From Clostridium sp. CAG:169 (GTDB taxonomy: Bacteria > Bacillota > Clostridia > Oscillospirales > Ruminococcaceae): a DNA stretch of 19,848 bases. This document shows, in pieces, positions 6,333-12,737 of this stretch (the first letter of the stretch is position 1; each line of letters begins with the position of its first letter). Location: contig FR880160.1 in assembly GCA_000435195.1 (NCBI GenBank), forward strand, positions 1 through 19,848. The letters run 5' to 3'. Made by a program: the position numbers and the translations under genes. The notes under the pieces were generated by a model. It was not told the origin of the DNA. It did not search any database and saw nothing but the letters and a program-made list of their open reading frames with translations.

Positions 6333-6865
6333 CAGTCGATATAGGTCATGATCTGCTCGAGCGGCTTGCGCTTTTTAGTGCGAAGCTGGTCGTTGGCAGC
6401 ATAGCCGACCGAGAGGACCAGGCGGACCCGTTTCTCTTCGGTGATGCCCAGACCCTCCAGGAGCATCTTTTTATCAAAGGCACCCATGATGCAGGTGGAC
6501 AATCCCTGCTGCTTGGCAGCGTAGCACAGGTGTGCAACGGCAATGCCCAGGTCGATTTCAGCGTACTTCTGGTTCGGGTGCTGCGGGTCGCCCATCAGGT
6601 AGGCATCTTCCTCACAGACTGCAATAAAGGAAGGGCAGTTGTCGGTGAATTTGTTGAAGCCGGCGCACTGGGTAGAAGCGGCAACAACAGCGGCTTTTTC
6701 AGGGGAATTGATGACCAGAAAGCTCCACGGCTGCGAGTTGCAGGCGGAAGGGGAGAGCTGTGCTGCCTGGATGCAGCGAACCAGCTGTTCTTTGGTTGGA
6801 CGCTTTTGCGGGTCGTAGTTGCGGCAGCTTTCACGCTGTTCGACCAGTTGGAAAAAATCAGACAT
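6332..6865 (-). CDS. Nitroreductase family protein, short form
   Basis: 177-residue FMN-dependent nitroreductase-fold oxidoreductase. Key segments are R-E-S-C-R-N-Y-D (11-18, FMN phosphate site), S-P-S-A-C-N-S-Q-P-W-S-F (38-49, re-face FMN contacts), I-D-L-G-I-A-V-A-H-L (104-113) and G-L-S-T-C-I-M-G (121-128), followed by K-R-K-P-L-E-Q-I. It is shorter than the protein at 1570-2379 and belongs to a different subgroup. The start was set at the ATG with GAAAGGAG in front; a longer open frame to 6967 runs through the promoter. First gene of an operon with the Nudix hydrolase. Substrate unknown. Confidence 0.92.
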   Translation of the reverse strand: MSDFFQLVEQRESCRNYDPQKRPTKEQLVRCIQAAQLSPSACNSQPWSFLVINSPEKAAVVAASTQCAGFNKFTDNCPSFIAVCEEDAYLMGDPQHPNQKYAEIDLGIAVAHLCYAAKQQGLSTCIMGAFDKKMLLEGLGITEEKRVRLVLSVGYAANDQLRTKKRKPLEQIMTYID

Positions 6866-6892
6866 AAAAAGGCTCCTTTCAAATTGTTTTAC

Positions 6893-6924
6893 GCGGTATG
6901 GCAAAAAAAGATTGTCGATACCGC
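6893..6924 (-). other. Hairpin in the 5' leader of the nitroreductase-Nudix operon
   Basis: GCGGTAT (6893-6899) and ATACCGC (6918-6924) form a 7-bp inverted repeat with an 18-base A-rich loop. It lies between the predicted transcription start (~6932) and the start codon at 6865. It could be an RNA hairpin or a DNA operator. Confidence 0.5.
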
Positions 6925-6938
6925 AGGAAAGCAATTTT

Positions 6939-6967
6939 ATTTTAGAAGAAAAAAACAGCGCTGTCAA
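6939..6967 (-). promoter_or_regulatory. Promoter of the nitroreductase-Nudix operon
   Basis: On the minus strand, TTGACA (6962-6967) and TAAAAT (6939-6944) are separated by exactly 17 bases. Confidence 0.8.
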
Positions 6968-7107
6968 GCAAAGAAGAAAAAAGGGGAAAGCGGAGAAAAC
7001 TGCACAAAAAGAGAGGTGCTTTTCCTTCTTTCATCAGCATCCTGATACAAGGGATTGCAAGCGAAAAAGGGACTGCAAAAGAAAGACGTAAAAAGCGGAA
7101 AAATGGC

Positions 7108-7136
7108 TTGACAAAGCCAAAAAGATATGATAAAGT
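7108..7136 (+). promoter_or_regulatory. Promoter of the rplU-prp-rpmA operon
   Basis: TTGACA (7108-7113), 17 bases, TAAAGT (7131-7136). Start expected near 7143. Confidence 0.75.
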
Positions 7137-7142
7137 AAATTG

Positions 7143-7230
7143 TACCGCATGTCACGGGCTGTTTTAAGTGTGCTCCAAAACGGGTCCACCGCCTGGAAAG
7201 GCAGCGAGTTTATACAGAAAGAGGTATATA
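7143..7230 (+). promoter_or_regulatory. Candidate ribosomal protein L21 leader
   Basis: About 90 untranslated bases separate the promoter from rplU. Firmicutes often carry an L21 leader RNA here that is thought to bind the r-protein. Short complementary blocks are present (CCGCCTGG with the following CAGCG region), and the element runs directly into the AGAGGT ribosome binding site. Assignment rests on position; the fold was not tested. Confidence 0.35.
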
Positions 7231-7232
7231 TT

Positions 7233-7541
7233 ATGTACGCAATCATCAAGACCGGCGGCAAACAGTATCGCGTATCCGTAGGCGATGTAGTTTATGTTGA
7301 AAAGCTCAATGCACAGGAAGAAGAGAACGTTGAATTCGACGTTATCGCTGTTGGCAAAGAGGATGGAATGGTAGTAGGTACCCCAGTTGTTGAGGGCGCT
7401 AAGGTTGCCGGCAAAGTTATCAAAAACGGTAAGTCCAAAAAGGTTACTGTATTCACCTACAGATCCAAAAAAGACAGCAAACGCAAGATGGGCCACAGAC
7501 AGCCATATACCAAAGTTGAGATCACTGCTATCAACGCATAA
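7233..7541 (+). CDS. rplU: 50S ribosomal protein L21
   Basis: 102-residue large-subunit protein L21. M-Y-A-I-I-K-T-G-G-K-Q-Y-R-V at the N-terminus and the C-terminal K-R-K-M-G-H-R-Q-P-Y-T-K-V-E-I motif identify it. An upstream in-frame codon at 7140 belongs to the leader; the ATG at 7233 has AGAGGT in front and gives the family's normal N-terminus. The stop codon overlaps the start of prp (TAATG). First gene of rplU-prp-rpmA, the usual Firmicutes order. Confidence 0.98.
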   Translation: MYAIIKTGGKQYRVSVGDVVYVEKLNAQEEENVEFDVIAVGKEDGMVVGTPVVEGAKVAGKVIKNGKSKKVTVFTYRSKKDSKRKMGHRQPYTKVEITAINA

Positions 7542-7870
7542 TGATCCATGCAGACTTTGTTAAGACCGGCGATCTGCTGACAGGTTTCTGTCTGACAGGT
7601 CACGCAGGCTACGATGACTACGGTCACGATATTGTCTGCGCTTCGGTCACTTCGGCAGTCCAAATGGCAGCAAACGGCATCACAGAGGTGCTGAAACTTG
7701 GCGCTCAGGTGGATGTCGGAGAAAATGAAATTAAAATGACCCTCGACCGCGCGGATGCAAAGAAGGGACAGGCGTTTTTACAGGCGCTGCTGCTCCATCT
7801 GAATCTGCTGTCGGAAGATTATGAGGGAACGATCCAGGTAAATCTATCGGAGGTGTACAACAATGCTTAG
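7541..7870 (+). CDS. prp: Ribosomal-processing cysteine protease Prp
   Basis: 109-residue cysteine protease (also called YsxB) that removes the N-terminal extension of ribosomal protein L27. The block G-H-A-G-Y-D-D-Y-G-H-D-I-V-C-A-S-V carries the catalytic His21 and Cys33 in the spacing known for Staphylococcus aureus Prp. It sits between rplU and rpmA, with a TAATG overlap upstream and an 8-base overlap with rpmA downstream, so the protease and its substrate are translated from adjacent reading frames. Confidence 0.96.
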   Translation: MIHADFVKTGDLLTGFCLTGHAGYDDYGHDIVCASVTSAVQMAANGITEVLKLGAQVDVGENEIKMTLDRADAKKGQAFLQALLLHLNLLSEDYEGTIQVNLSEVYNNA

Positions 7871-8144
7871 ACTTAGCATGCAATTCTTTGCTCATAAAAA
7901 AGGTGTTGGTTCCACAAAGAACGGCCGTGACTCTGAATCCAAGCGTCTTGGCGCAAAACGCGCAGACGGTCAGTTCGTACTGGCTGGCAACATCCTGTAC
8001 CGTCAGAGAGGTACTCACATTCATCCAGGAGAGAACGTAGGCATCGGCAGCGACGATACCCTGTTCGCTCTCAAAGATGGCAAGGTAAAATTCGAGCGCA
8101 TGGGCCGCGACCGCAAGAAAGTAAGCGTTATCCCGGTTCAGTAA
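7863..8144 (+). CDS. rpmA: 50S ribosomal protein L27 (with Prp-cleaved N-terminal extension)
   Basis: 93-residue L27. The core A-H-K-K-G-V-G-S-T-K-N-G-R-D-S-E-S-K-R-L-G is unmistakable. It is preceded by M-L-R-L-S-M-Q-F-F, the Firmicutes extension that Prp removes after the second Phe so that the mature N-terminus can reach the peptidyl transferase centre. The ATG overlaps the end of prp and has GAGGTG about 8 bases upstream. Closed by a strong terminator. Confidence 0.98.
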   Translation: MLRLSMQFFAHKKGVGSTKNGRDSESKRLGAKRADGQFVLAGNILYRQRGTHIHPGENVGIGSDDTLFALKDGKVKFERMGRDRKKVSVIPVQ

Positions 8145-8167
8145 TCGAACAATATTTTGTGCAGAGA

Positions 8168-8198
8168 AAATCCCGAGATGACTGTCTCGGGATTTTTT
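8168..8198 (+). terminator. Intrinsic terminator after rpmA
   Basis: 11-bp stem AAATCCCGAGA / TCTCGGGATTT with a 6-base loop and a T-run. Confidence 0.93.
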
Positions 8199-8212
8199 TA
8201 AATGTAAAAATC

Positions 8213-8247
8213 CTCCCCGGCTTTTGCCGGCGGGAGTATCGGCAAAA
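8213..8247 (+). other. Two mutually exclusive hairpins upstream of obgE
   Basis: Hairpin 1 pairs CTCCC...GGC (8213-8221) with GCC...GGGAG (8226-8236). Hairpin 2 pairs TTTTGCCG (8222-8229) with CGGCAAAA (8240-8247). They share bases, so only one can form. No T-run follows on the plus strand. I could not identify a convincing promoter between 8200 and 8322, so whether this is transcribed as an obgE leader is open. Confidence 0.45.
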
Positions 8248-8322
8248 AGCGGTGGCATGATAAGATGAAAGCAGGGTCAAACGCTCTGCAAAAATGAGGC
8301 AACAACGGAAAGAAGGGAAATT

Positions 8323-9597
8323 ATGTTTATTGATAAGGCGACGATCAAGGTGCAGGCAGGCAGCGGCGGCAACGGAGCGGTTTCCTTCCACAGGGAAAAG
8401 TTTGTCGCAGCAGGCGGACCGGACGGCGGCGACGGCGGACGCGGCGGCAACATCGTATTGCAGGGCTGCGAAAGCATCAACACACTGATCGACTTTAAGT
8501 ACAAACGAAAATTCATTGCGCAAAACGGACAGAACGGCGGGACCAACCGTTGCTTTGGAAAGAGTGCGCCGGACCTTGTCATCAAGGTGCCGGTGGGAAC
8601 GGTGGTTAAAAATGCCGAAAGCGGTCAGGTCATGGCGGACATCGTGGATGAATCGCCGGTGGTCATTGCACGCGGCGGAAAAGGCGGCTGGGGAAACAGC
8701 CACTTTGCGACTCCGACTCGACAGATTCCCCGCTATGCAAAGCCGGGTATCCCCGGGGAAGGCTTTGAGCTGATTTTGGAGCTGAAGCTGCTGGCAGACG
8801 TTGGTCTGGTCGGCTATCCGAATGTGGGTAAATCCACCCTGATTTCGGTGGTCAGCGGAGCAAAGCCGGTCATTGCAAACTACCACTTCACCACCCTGAC
8901 GCCGGTGTTGGGCGTGGTCAAGGTGGCTGAGGAAAAATCCTTTGTTATGGCGGACATCCCGGGTCTGATTGAAGGAGCCAGCGACGGCGTCGGCTTGGGA
9001 CACGAGTTTTTGCGCCATGTGGAGCGCTGCCGACTGATCGTTCATGTGGTGGATGTGGCAGGCAGCGAGGGCAGAGACCCGAAGGAAGATTTTGCAACTA
9101 TCAACAAGGAGCTTGCAAACTTTAGCGAGGAGCTGTCCACCCGCGAGCAGATCGTCGTGGCAAACAAGAGCGACATCGCGACCGAGGAGCAGGTTGAGTC
9201 CTTCCGTCAGTTCATCGAGGAGCAGGGCTATGCCTTCTTCTGCATTTCGGCAGCGACCCGACAGGGTGTGGAGCCGCTGGTACACGCCATCTTCCACAAA
9301 CTTGAGCAGCTGCCGCCGATCAAACGCTTTGAAGTCAACTACGTTCCGGTCATGCCCGAAAAGGACGAGGACAAATGGAAATTTGAAATCAATGTCGATG
9401 AGGACGGCGTCTATGTTGTGGAAGCCGACTGGCTGGTCAAGGTGCTGGGCATGGTCAACCTGGAGGACGAGGAATCTCTGGGTTACTTCCAGAGGGTGCT
9501 GCGTCAGAGCGGTATCATCGACCGTCTGGAGGAAATGGGCATCAACGAAGGAGATACGGTCAGCATCCTGAACTTTGAGTTCGACTATATCCGTTAA
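8323..9597 (+). CDS. obgE: GTPase Obg/CgtA
   Basis: 424-residue essential GTPase that binds the 50S ribosome, acting in late assembly and linking it to (p)ppGpp and stress responses. Residues 1-158 are the glycine-rich Obg fold (G-S-G-G-N-G-A-V-S-F-H-R-E-K; G-G-P-D-G-G-D-G-G-R-G-G). The G domain shows G1 G-Y-P-N-V-G-K-S-T (164-172), G3 D-I-P-G (211-214), G4 N-K-S-D (281-284) and G5 S-A (309-310). Residues ~340-424 are the Obg C-terminal (OCT) domain found in Firmicutes members. The GAAGGG ribosome binding site precedes the ATG. mrnC follows 15 bases later. Confidence 0.97.
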   Translation: MFIDKATIKVQAGSGGNGAVSFHREKFVAAGGPDGGDGGRGGNIVLQGCESINTLIDFKYKRKFIAQNGQNGGTNRCFGKSAPDLVIKVPVGTVVKNAESGQVMADIVDESPVVIARGGKGGWGNSHFATPTRQIPRYAKPGIPGEGFELILELKLLADVGLVGYPNVGKSTLISVVSGAKPVIANYHFTTLTPVLGVVKVAEEKSFVMADIPGLIEGASDGVGLGHEFLRHVERCRLIVHVVDVAGSEGRDPKEDFATINKELANFSEELSTREQIVVANKSDIATEEQVESFRQFIEEQGYAFFCISAATRQGVEPLVHAIFHKLEQLPPIKRFEVNYVPVMPEKDEDKWKFEINVDEDGVYVVEADWLVKVLGMVNLEDEESLGYFQRVLRQSGIIDRLEEMGINEGDTVSILNFEFDYIR

Positions 9598-9612
9598 CAG
9601 AGGAGGAGAAGG

Positions 9613-10035
9613 ATGGAGCTGCTGCACAACGATCGGGTGGACATCCGTCTTTACAGCCCGCAGGCGCTTGCCTTTTTGGGGGATGCCGTCTATGAGATTT
9701 TAGTCAGGGAGCGCATTGTCCACAAGGCAAATATGCCGGTCAACAAGCTGCATTTGCAGGCGGTGGAGCAGGTGCGTGCCTCCTACCAGAGCAGGGCATA
9801 CGCTGTCATCGAGCCGATGCTCGATGAGGAAGAGCTGGCTGCGCTCAAACGCGGGAGGAACATCAGCTCGATCAAGCCGCCCAAAAACGGCAATATGACC
9901 GACTACCGTCGCGCCACTGGTTTGGAGTGTCTGTTCGGTTACCTGTATTTGCAGGGCAAGATCGAACGCATCAACCAGCTGTTTGCAGAGATTGAATCTC
10001 AGCTGGAGCCAAACGAAGAGATAAAAGCAAAATAA
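9613..10035 (+). CDS. mrnC: Mini-ribonuclease III (23S rRNA maturation)
   Basis: 140-residue RNase III-like enzyme without the double-stranded RNA-binding domain, which trims 23S rRNA precursors in Firmicutes. A-L-A-F-L-G-D-A-V-Y-E (18-28) includes the catalytic Asp (D24); K-R-G-R-N (79-83) and D-Y-R-R-A-T-G-L-E (97-105) are the other family signatures. In many Firmicutes the second RNase III motif reads 'ATGFEALIGYLYL'; here it is A-T-G-L-E-C-L-F-G-Y-L-Y-L. AGGAGGAG lies just upstream. It is co-transcribed with obgE, 15 bases apart, tying two ribosome-maturation factors together. Confidence 0.94.
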   Translation: MELLHNDRVDIRLYSPQALAFLGDAVYEILVRERIVHKANMPVNKLHLQAVEQVRASYQSRAYAVIEPMLDEEELAALKRGRNISSIKPPKNGNMTDYRRATGLECLFGYLYLQGKIERINQLFAEIESQLEPNEEIKAK

Positions 10036-10042
10036 GCAGAAA

Positions 10043-10080
10043 AAAGCATGGATGGAAATTCTCCATCCATGCTTTTTTTT
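10043..10080. terminator. Terminator after mrnC (works on both strands)
   Basis: 14-bp stem AAAGCATGGATGGA / TCCATCCATGCTTT with a 5-base loop and a long T-run on the right; an A-run on the left also lets it end the minus-strand ORF at 10099-10236. Confidence 0.93.
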
Positions 10081-10098
10081 ACCGTGTTTTTTTAAGAA

Positions 10099-10236
10099 TC
10101 AATAATCTCTGGCTTCCGGTTTGCCCGGATGCTTGGTCTTGCATTCCGAAGCTTCATCTTTGCAGTTGCTACCGGTCTGCAAAGGGGTATCAATGGGAGG
10201 ATTTTTGGGGGTGAGCTTGTGTGACTTTTTCGACAT
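10099..10236 (-). CDS. Short hypothetical protein (45 aa)
   Basis: A 45-codon minus-strand ORF: begins M-S-K-K-S-H-K-L-T-P-K-N-P-P-I-D and ends K-H-P-G-K-P-E-A-R-D-Y. It is hydrophilic, rich in Lys, Pro and Ser/Thr, with two Cys seven residues apart and no hydrophobic segment. AAAGGATGG precedes the ATG at usable spacing, and the mrnC terminator lies just past its stop in the correct orientation. It is the only plausible gene in the 10036-10573 gap. I do not recognise it, and its shortness leaves real doubt. Confidence 0.45.
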   Translation of the reverse strand: MSKKSHKLTPKNPPIDTPLQTGSNCKDEASECKTKHPGKPEARDY

Positions 10237-10289
10237 AACGGTCCATCCTTTCCGATTGTAAGAAATAGCGGAAAGATATTTTTGTGAGC

Positions 10290-10323
10290 GAGATTTTTAG
10301 AACCTATGGATTGCAAAAATCTC
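10290..10323. repeat. Inverted repeat in the gap upstream of rubrerythrin
   Basis: GAGATTTTT (10290-10298) and AAAAATCTC (10315-10323), a perfect 9-bp inverted repeat with a 16-base spacer, in A+T-rich DNA. No T-run fits it as a terminator. The rest of 10240-10470 shows no gene. Confidence 0.5.
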
Positions 10324-10471
10324 AGAAAAATTTTTCCCGCTGATGATAGTATGCCGGATTTTGGGCAAAGATATTCATACAGGAGGATTTTTGAGGCAGA
10401 GGAAGGTGGGATTTGGCAAAAATAGACAAGATTTATCCGAAAAAAATTCAAAAAAAAATATCGAAAAAACC

Positions 10472-10500
10472 TTGCAAATAATATACCAATGTGGTATTAT
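10472..10500 (+). promoter_or_regulatory. Rubrerythrin promoter with an operator-like palindrome
   Basis: TTGCAA (10472-10477), 17 bases, TATTAT (10495-10500). The spacer and -10 contain the perfect palindrome ATACCA-ATG-TGGTAT (10483-10497), placed where a repressor would block RNA polymerase. It does not match the PerR (TTATAATnATTATAA) or Rex (TTGTGA-n6-TCACAA) consensus. Confidence 0.75.
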
Positions 10501-10573
10501 TTAAATCGAAGGAAGAAATCGGACACCTCAATAGGAGGGTCCACCATCATAAATTTTAAGGAGGAAATTCATC

Positions 10574-11122
10574 ATGAAAAAATGGGTTTGCAAAATCTGC
10601 GGTTATGTTTACACAGGAGAAACACCTCCGGAATTCTGCCCACAGTGTAAAGCTCCGGCTTCCAAGTTCGAAGAGCAGGCAAGCGGCGAGCTGGTTTGGG
10701 CTGACGAGCACAGAATCGGCGTAGCAGAAGGCGTTGACGCTGAAATCCTTGAAGGTCTGAGAATGAACTTCCAGGGCGAGTGCACCGAGGTTGGTATGTA
10801 CCTGGCAATGTCCCGTCAGGCAGCAAGAGAAGGCTATCCAGAAATTGCTGAATACTACAAAACAGCTGCTTTCGAAGAAGCAGAGCACGCTGCAAAATTT
10901 GCAGAGCTGCTGGGCGAGGTTGTAACCACCTCCACCAAGAAAAACCTGGAGCTGCGCGTTGCTGCTGAAAACGGCGCTTGCGCTGGCAAAAAAGAAATCG
11001 CAACCAAAGCAAAACAGCTGGGTCTGGACGCTATCCATGACACTGTTCATGAAATGGCAAAAGACGAAGCTCGTCACGGCTGCGCTTTCCAGGGTCTGCT
11101 GAACAGATACTTCGGCAAATAA
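10574..11122 (+). CDS. Reverse rubrerythrin (rubredoxin domain at the N-terminus)
   Basis: 182-residue non-haem iron protein of the reverse rubrerythrin type, which in clostridia acts as the terminal NADH-dependent peroxide and oxygen reductase. Residues 1-35 are the rubredoxin FeS4 site with Cys6, Cys9, Cys22 and Cys25 (C-K-I-C-G-Y-V-Y and C-P-Q-C). The ferritin-like diiron domain follows, with E-E-A-E-H (101-105) and D-E-A-R-H (164-168) carrying E-x-x-H ligands, plus Glu69 in Q-G-E-C. In ordinary rubrerythrin the rubredoxin domain is C-terminal. AAGGAGG stands before the ATG. It is monocistronic, with its own promoter, palindrome and terminator, which fits a stress-induced gene. Strong use of GCA/GCT and AAA codons suggests high expression. 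Confidence 0.95.
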   Translation: MKKWVCKICGYVYTGETPPEFCPQCKAPASKFEEQASGELVWADEHRIGVAEGVDAEILEGLRMNFQGECTEVGMYLAMSRQAAREGYPEIAEYYKTAAFEEAEHAAKFAELLGEVVTTSTKKNLELRVAAENGACAGKKEIATKAKQLGLDAIHDTVHEMAKDEARHGCAFQGLLNRYFGK

Positions 11123-11138
11123 TCCTATCGAATCAGAC

Positions 11139-11174
11139 AAGGCAGGACCGATTGAAAAGGTCCTGCCTTTTTTG
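11139..11174 (+). terminator. Intrinsic terminator after rubrerythrin
   Basis: 11-bp stem AAGGCAGGACC / GGTCCTGCCTT with a 9-base loop followed by a T-run. Confidence 0.93.
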
Positions 11175-11201
11175 TTTTAGAAAGCAAAAGGAGGAAGAAG
11201 C

Positions 11202-11555
11202 ATGATTTTAGTATTGGAATACCCCAAATGCAGCACCTGCAAAAAGGCGCTGAAATGGTTGGAGGAGAATGAAGTTCCCTTTACAAAGCGCCATATCGTT
11301 GAGGAAAACCCCAGCGAACAGGAGTTGACCGAATGGTATCACAAAAGCGGGCTGCCGCTGAAAAAGTTTTTCAACACCAGCGGCAATCTCTATAAGGAGA
11401 TGCACCTCAAGGACAAACTGCCGCAGATGAGCGAAGAGGAGCAGCTGAGTTTGCTGGCAACCAACGGGATGCTGGTCAAGCGCCCTCTGGTCGTAGGGGA
11501 AGATTTTGTCCTGACCGGATTTAAGGAAGCCGAATGGGAACAGCTGAAGAAGTAA
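11202..11555 (+). CDS. ArsC/Spx-family thioredoxin-fold protein
   Basis: 117-residue protein of the ArsC/Spx/YffB family. Y-P-K-C-S-T-C-K-K-A (7-16) holds the C-x-x-C pair (Cys10, Cys13), as in Spx and YusI-like proteins. W-Y-H-K-S-G-L-P-L-K-K-F-F-N-T-S-G and M-L-V-K-R-P-L-V-V are the conserved family segments. ArsC proper reduces arsenate; Spx proper binds RNA polymerase alpha. No arsenical resistance genes are nearby, so arsenate reductase activity is not supported by context, and a general thiol-redox protein is the safest reading. AAAGGAGGAAG precedes the ATG. It sits just behind rubrerythrin but has a terminator between. Confidence 0.88.
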   Translation: MILVLEYPKCSTCKKALKWLEENEVPFTKRHIVEENPSEQELTEWYHKSGLPLKKFFNTSGNLYKEMHLKDKLPQMSEEEQLSLLATNGMLVKRPLVVGEDFVLTGFKEAEWEQLKK

Positions 11556-11560
11556 AACAA

Positions 11561-11600
11561 AAGACCGGCGAAGGAAGATTTCCTTCAGCCGGTCTTTTGC
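11561..11600. terminator. Two-way terminator between the ArsC/Spx-like gene and ribU
   Basis: 10-bp outer stem AAAGACCGGC / GCCGGTCTTT and 7-bp inner stem GAAGGAA / TTCCTTC with a one-base bulge; T-rich on the right and A-rich on the left. Confidence 0.9.
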
Positions 11601-11647
11601 AAGTATGGTGAATAGAAAAGAGATATGCGCAGTCAAATTTTCAAAAC

Positions 11648-12280
11648 TCAGGACATTCTGGAGCGGATGAAGCCGGACATCTTTTTGTACAGCAGCAAGG
11701 TCAGCAGCGAAAGGATGATGCCCTTGATGAGGTTAAAGGGTGCGGCTCCAAACAGAACATAGGCGTCCATGCTGTCAATCATCGGGTTGATGGCGTGGCA
11801 GGCGTCGATGATGGCCTCCAACGGCATGACTTTTGAAAAGAAGGGAATCAGCATAAATTTGTTTGCCAGGGAACCGACCACGGTGATGGTCGCTGCTCCG
11901 GCTGCCATCGACAGCGCAGCGCTCTTCTGAGAAGGATTTTTGCGGAAGACCAAAGAGGAAACGACTGCAAAGCTGGACAGCACCAGAATGTCCGCCAGTT
12001 CGCCGACACAGCCGGTCTGGCTGGAGAGCATATGTACCAAATCCTTGATGATGGTGACATAGATGGCAGGCATCGGTCCGTACATAAAGCCGATGATGAG
12101 GATGGGCACGCCGCTCAAATCAATCTTTAAAAAGGGCGGCATCAGCGGCAGCGGCATCTCGATGAACATCAAAATAGTGGAGATGGCTGCAAAGACGCCG
12201 ATGAGGGTGATCATCCGGGTCTTGGAGACCGGTGGGGTAGAAGGATTGTTTTGCAAAGCTGGGAATGATGTGTTGTTCAT
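11648..12280 (-). CDS. ribU: ECF transporter substrate-binding (S) component, riboflavin type
   Basis: 210-residue integral membrane protein that would bind riboflavin and pair with a shared EcfA/A'/T module encoded elsewhere. Hydrophobic helices are seen at about 23-45, 55-80, 95-110, 122-145 and 175-195. The N-terminal helix ends in E-M-P-L-P-L-M-P-P-F-L-K-I-D-L-S-G-V-P, the RibU-type 'fPilp..pfLk.DlsdiP' signature. The riboflavin assignment is strongly supported by the FMN riboswitch directly upstream. It is monocistronic with its own promoter. AAAGGGATG lies before the ATG. It imports the precursor of the FMN used by the nitroreductases and flavin-reductase-like protein in this window. 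Confidence 0.93.
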   Translation of the reverse strand: MNNTSFPALQNNPSTPPVSKTRMITLIGVFAAISTILMFIEMPLPLMPPFLKIDLSGVPILIIGFMYGPMPAIYVTIIKDLVHMLSSQTGCVGELADILVLSSFAVVSSLVFRKNPSQKSAALSMAAGAATITVVGSLANKFMLIPFFSKVMPLEAIIDACHAINPMIDSMDAYVLFGAAPFNLIKGIILSLLTLLLYKKMSGFIRSRMS

Positions 12281-12360
12281 AAAAGCATCCCTTTCTCAAT
12301 TCCGGCAAAAAGCCGAGTATTTGTGATCGAGAAGGTCTGTTGCCTTTGGAGGAAGGGTAT

Positions 12361-12392
12361 AAAAATCCCCCTGAAACATTTGTTCCAGGGGG
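12361..12392 (-). terminator. Expression-platform terminator of the FMN riboswitch
   Basis: Read on the minus strand: a 12-bp stem from CCCCCTG to CAGGGGG with an inner G-T wobble, then ATTTTT. It sits between the aptamer and the ribU ribosome binding site, as expected for transcriptional control by FMN. Confidence 0.92.
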
Positions 12393-12412
12393 AAAACGTG
12401 CAGAAAAACACG

Positions 12413-12550
12413 CCGTTTCTTCATACCGGACTTTACCGTTGGTTTGGGAATCGCACCCAATCTGCCGGCTGAACCCAGCCGGGTCGCGGACTTGTGGGGA
12501 TTGCTCCACCCATTACCGCCAGTGAGGAATTTCACCTCGCCCCGAAACAG
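12413..12550 (-). ncRNA. FMN riboswitch (RFN element) controlling ribU
   Basis: The RFN consensus is present in order on the minus strand: C-G-G-G-G-C-G-A-G-G-T-G (P1/P2 junction), A-A-T-T-C-C-T-C-A-C-T-G-G-C-G-G-T-A-A, A-G-T-C-C-G-C-G-A-C-C-C, G-G-T-G-C-G-A-T-T-C-C-C, A-A-C-C-A-A-C-G-G-T and A-A-A-G-T-C-C-G-G. Closing stem P1 pairs CTGTTTC (12544-12550) with GAAACGG (12413-12419) using one G-T wobble. It binds FMN and, when occupied, favours the terminator at 12361-12392, turning off riboflavin import. Confidence 0.97.
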
Positions 12551-12614
12551 ACTTTCTTTTTTTATTTGGTTGGAAGATATGCCAAAACGTTTTGTAGAAT
12601 CTCTATCCATCCAC

Positions 12615-12643
12615 ATTATATAAAAGCAACAGAGAAAAGTCAA
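12615..12643 (-). promoter_or_regulatory. Promoter of the ribU riboswitch transcript
   Basis: On the minus strand, TTGACT (12638-12643) and TATAAT (12615-12620) with a 17-base spacer. Confidence 0.85.
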
Positions 12644-12737
12644 GGCTTATTGTACAAAATCATTGTCAAAAACTAGACAACGTTACAAGGATTTAGCTAA
12701 ACATCCACAGTAAAAATAGGATAAAATGACGATGGAT

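Noticed and set aside
7041..7085. Direct repeat-like pair (GGGATTGCAA / GGGACTGCAA) before the rplU promoter
   Set aside because: Only two short imperfect copies with no spacer regularity; not enough for a repeat array or operator claim.
8128..9627. 499-codon minus-strand open frame opposite obgE
   Set aside because: Its length is a by-product of obgE codon usage. It has no ribosome binding site or recognisable domain, while obgE is certain.
11202..11555. Arsenate reductase as a specific function
   Set aside because: The C-x-x-C fold fits the wider ArsC/Spx family, and no arsenic resistance genes are nearby.
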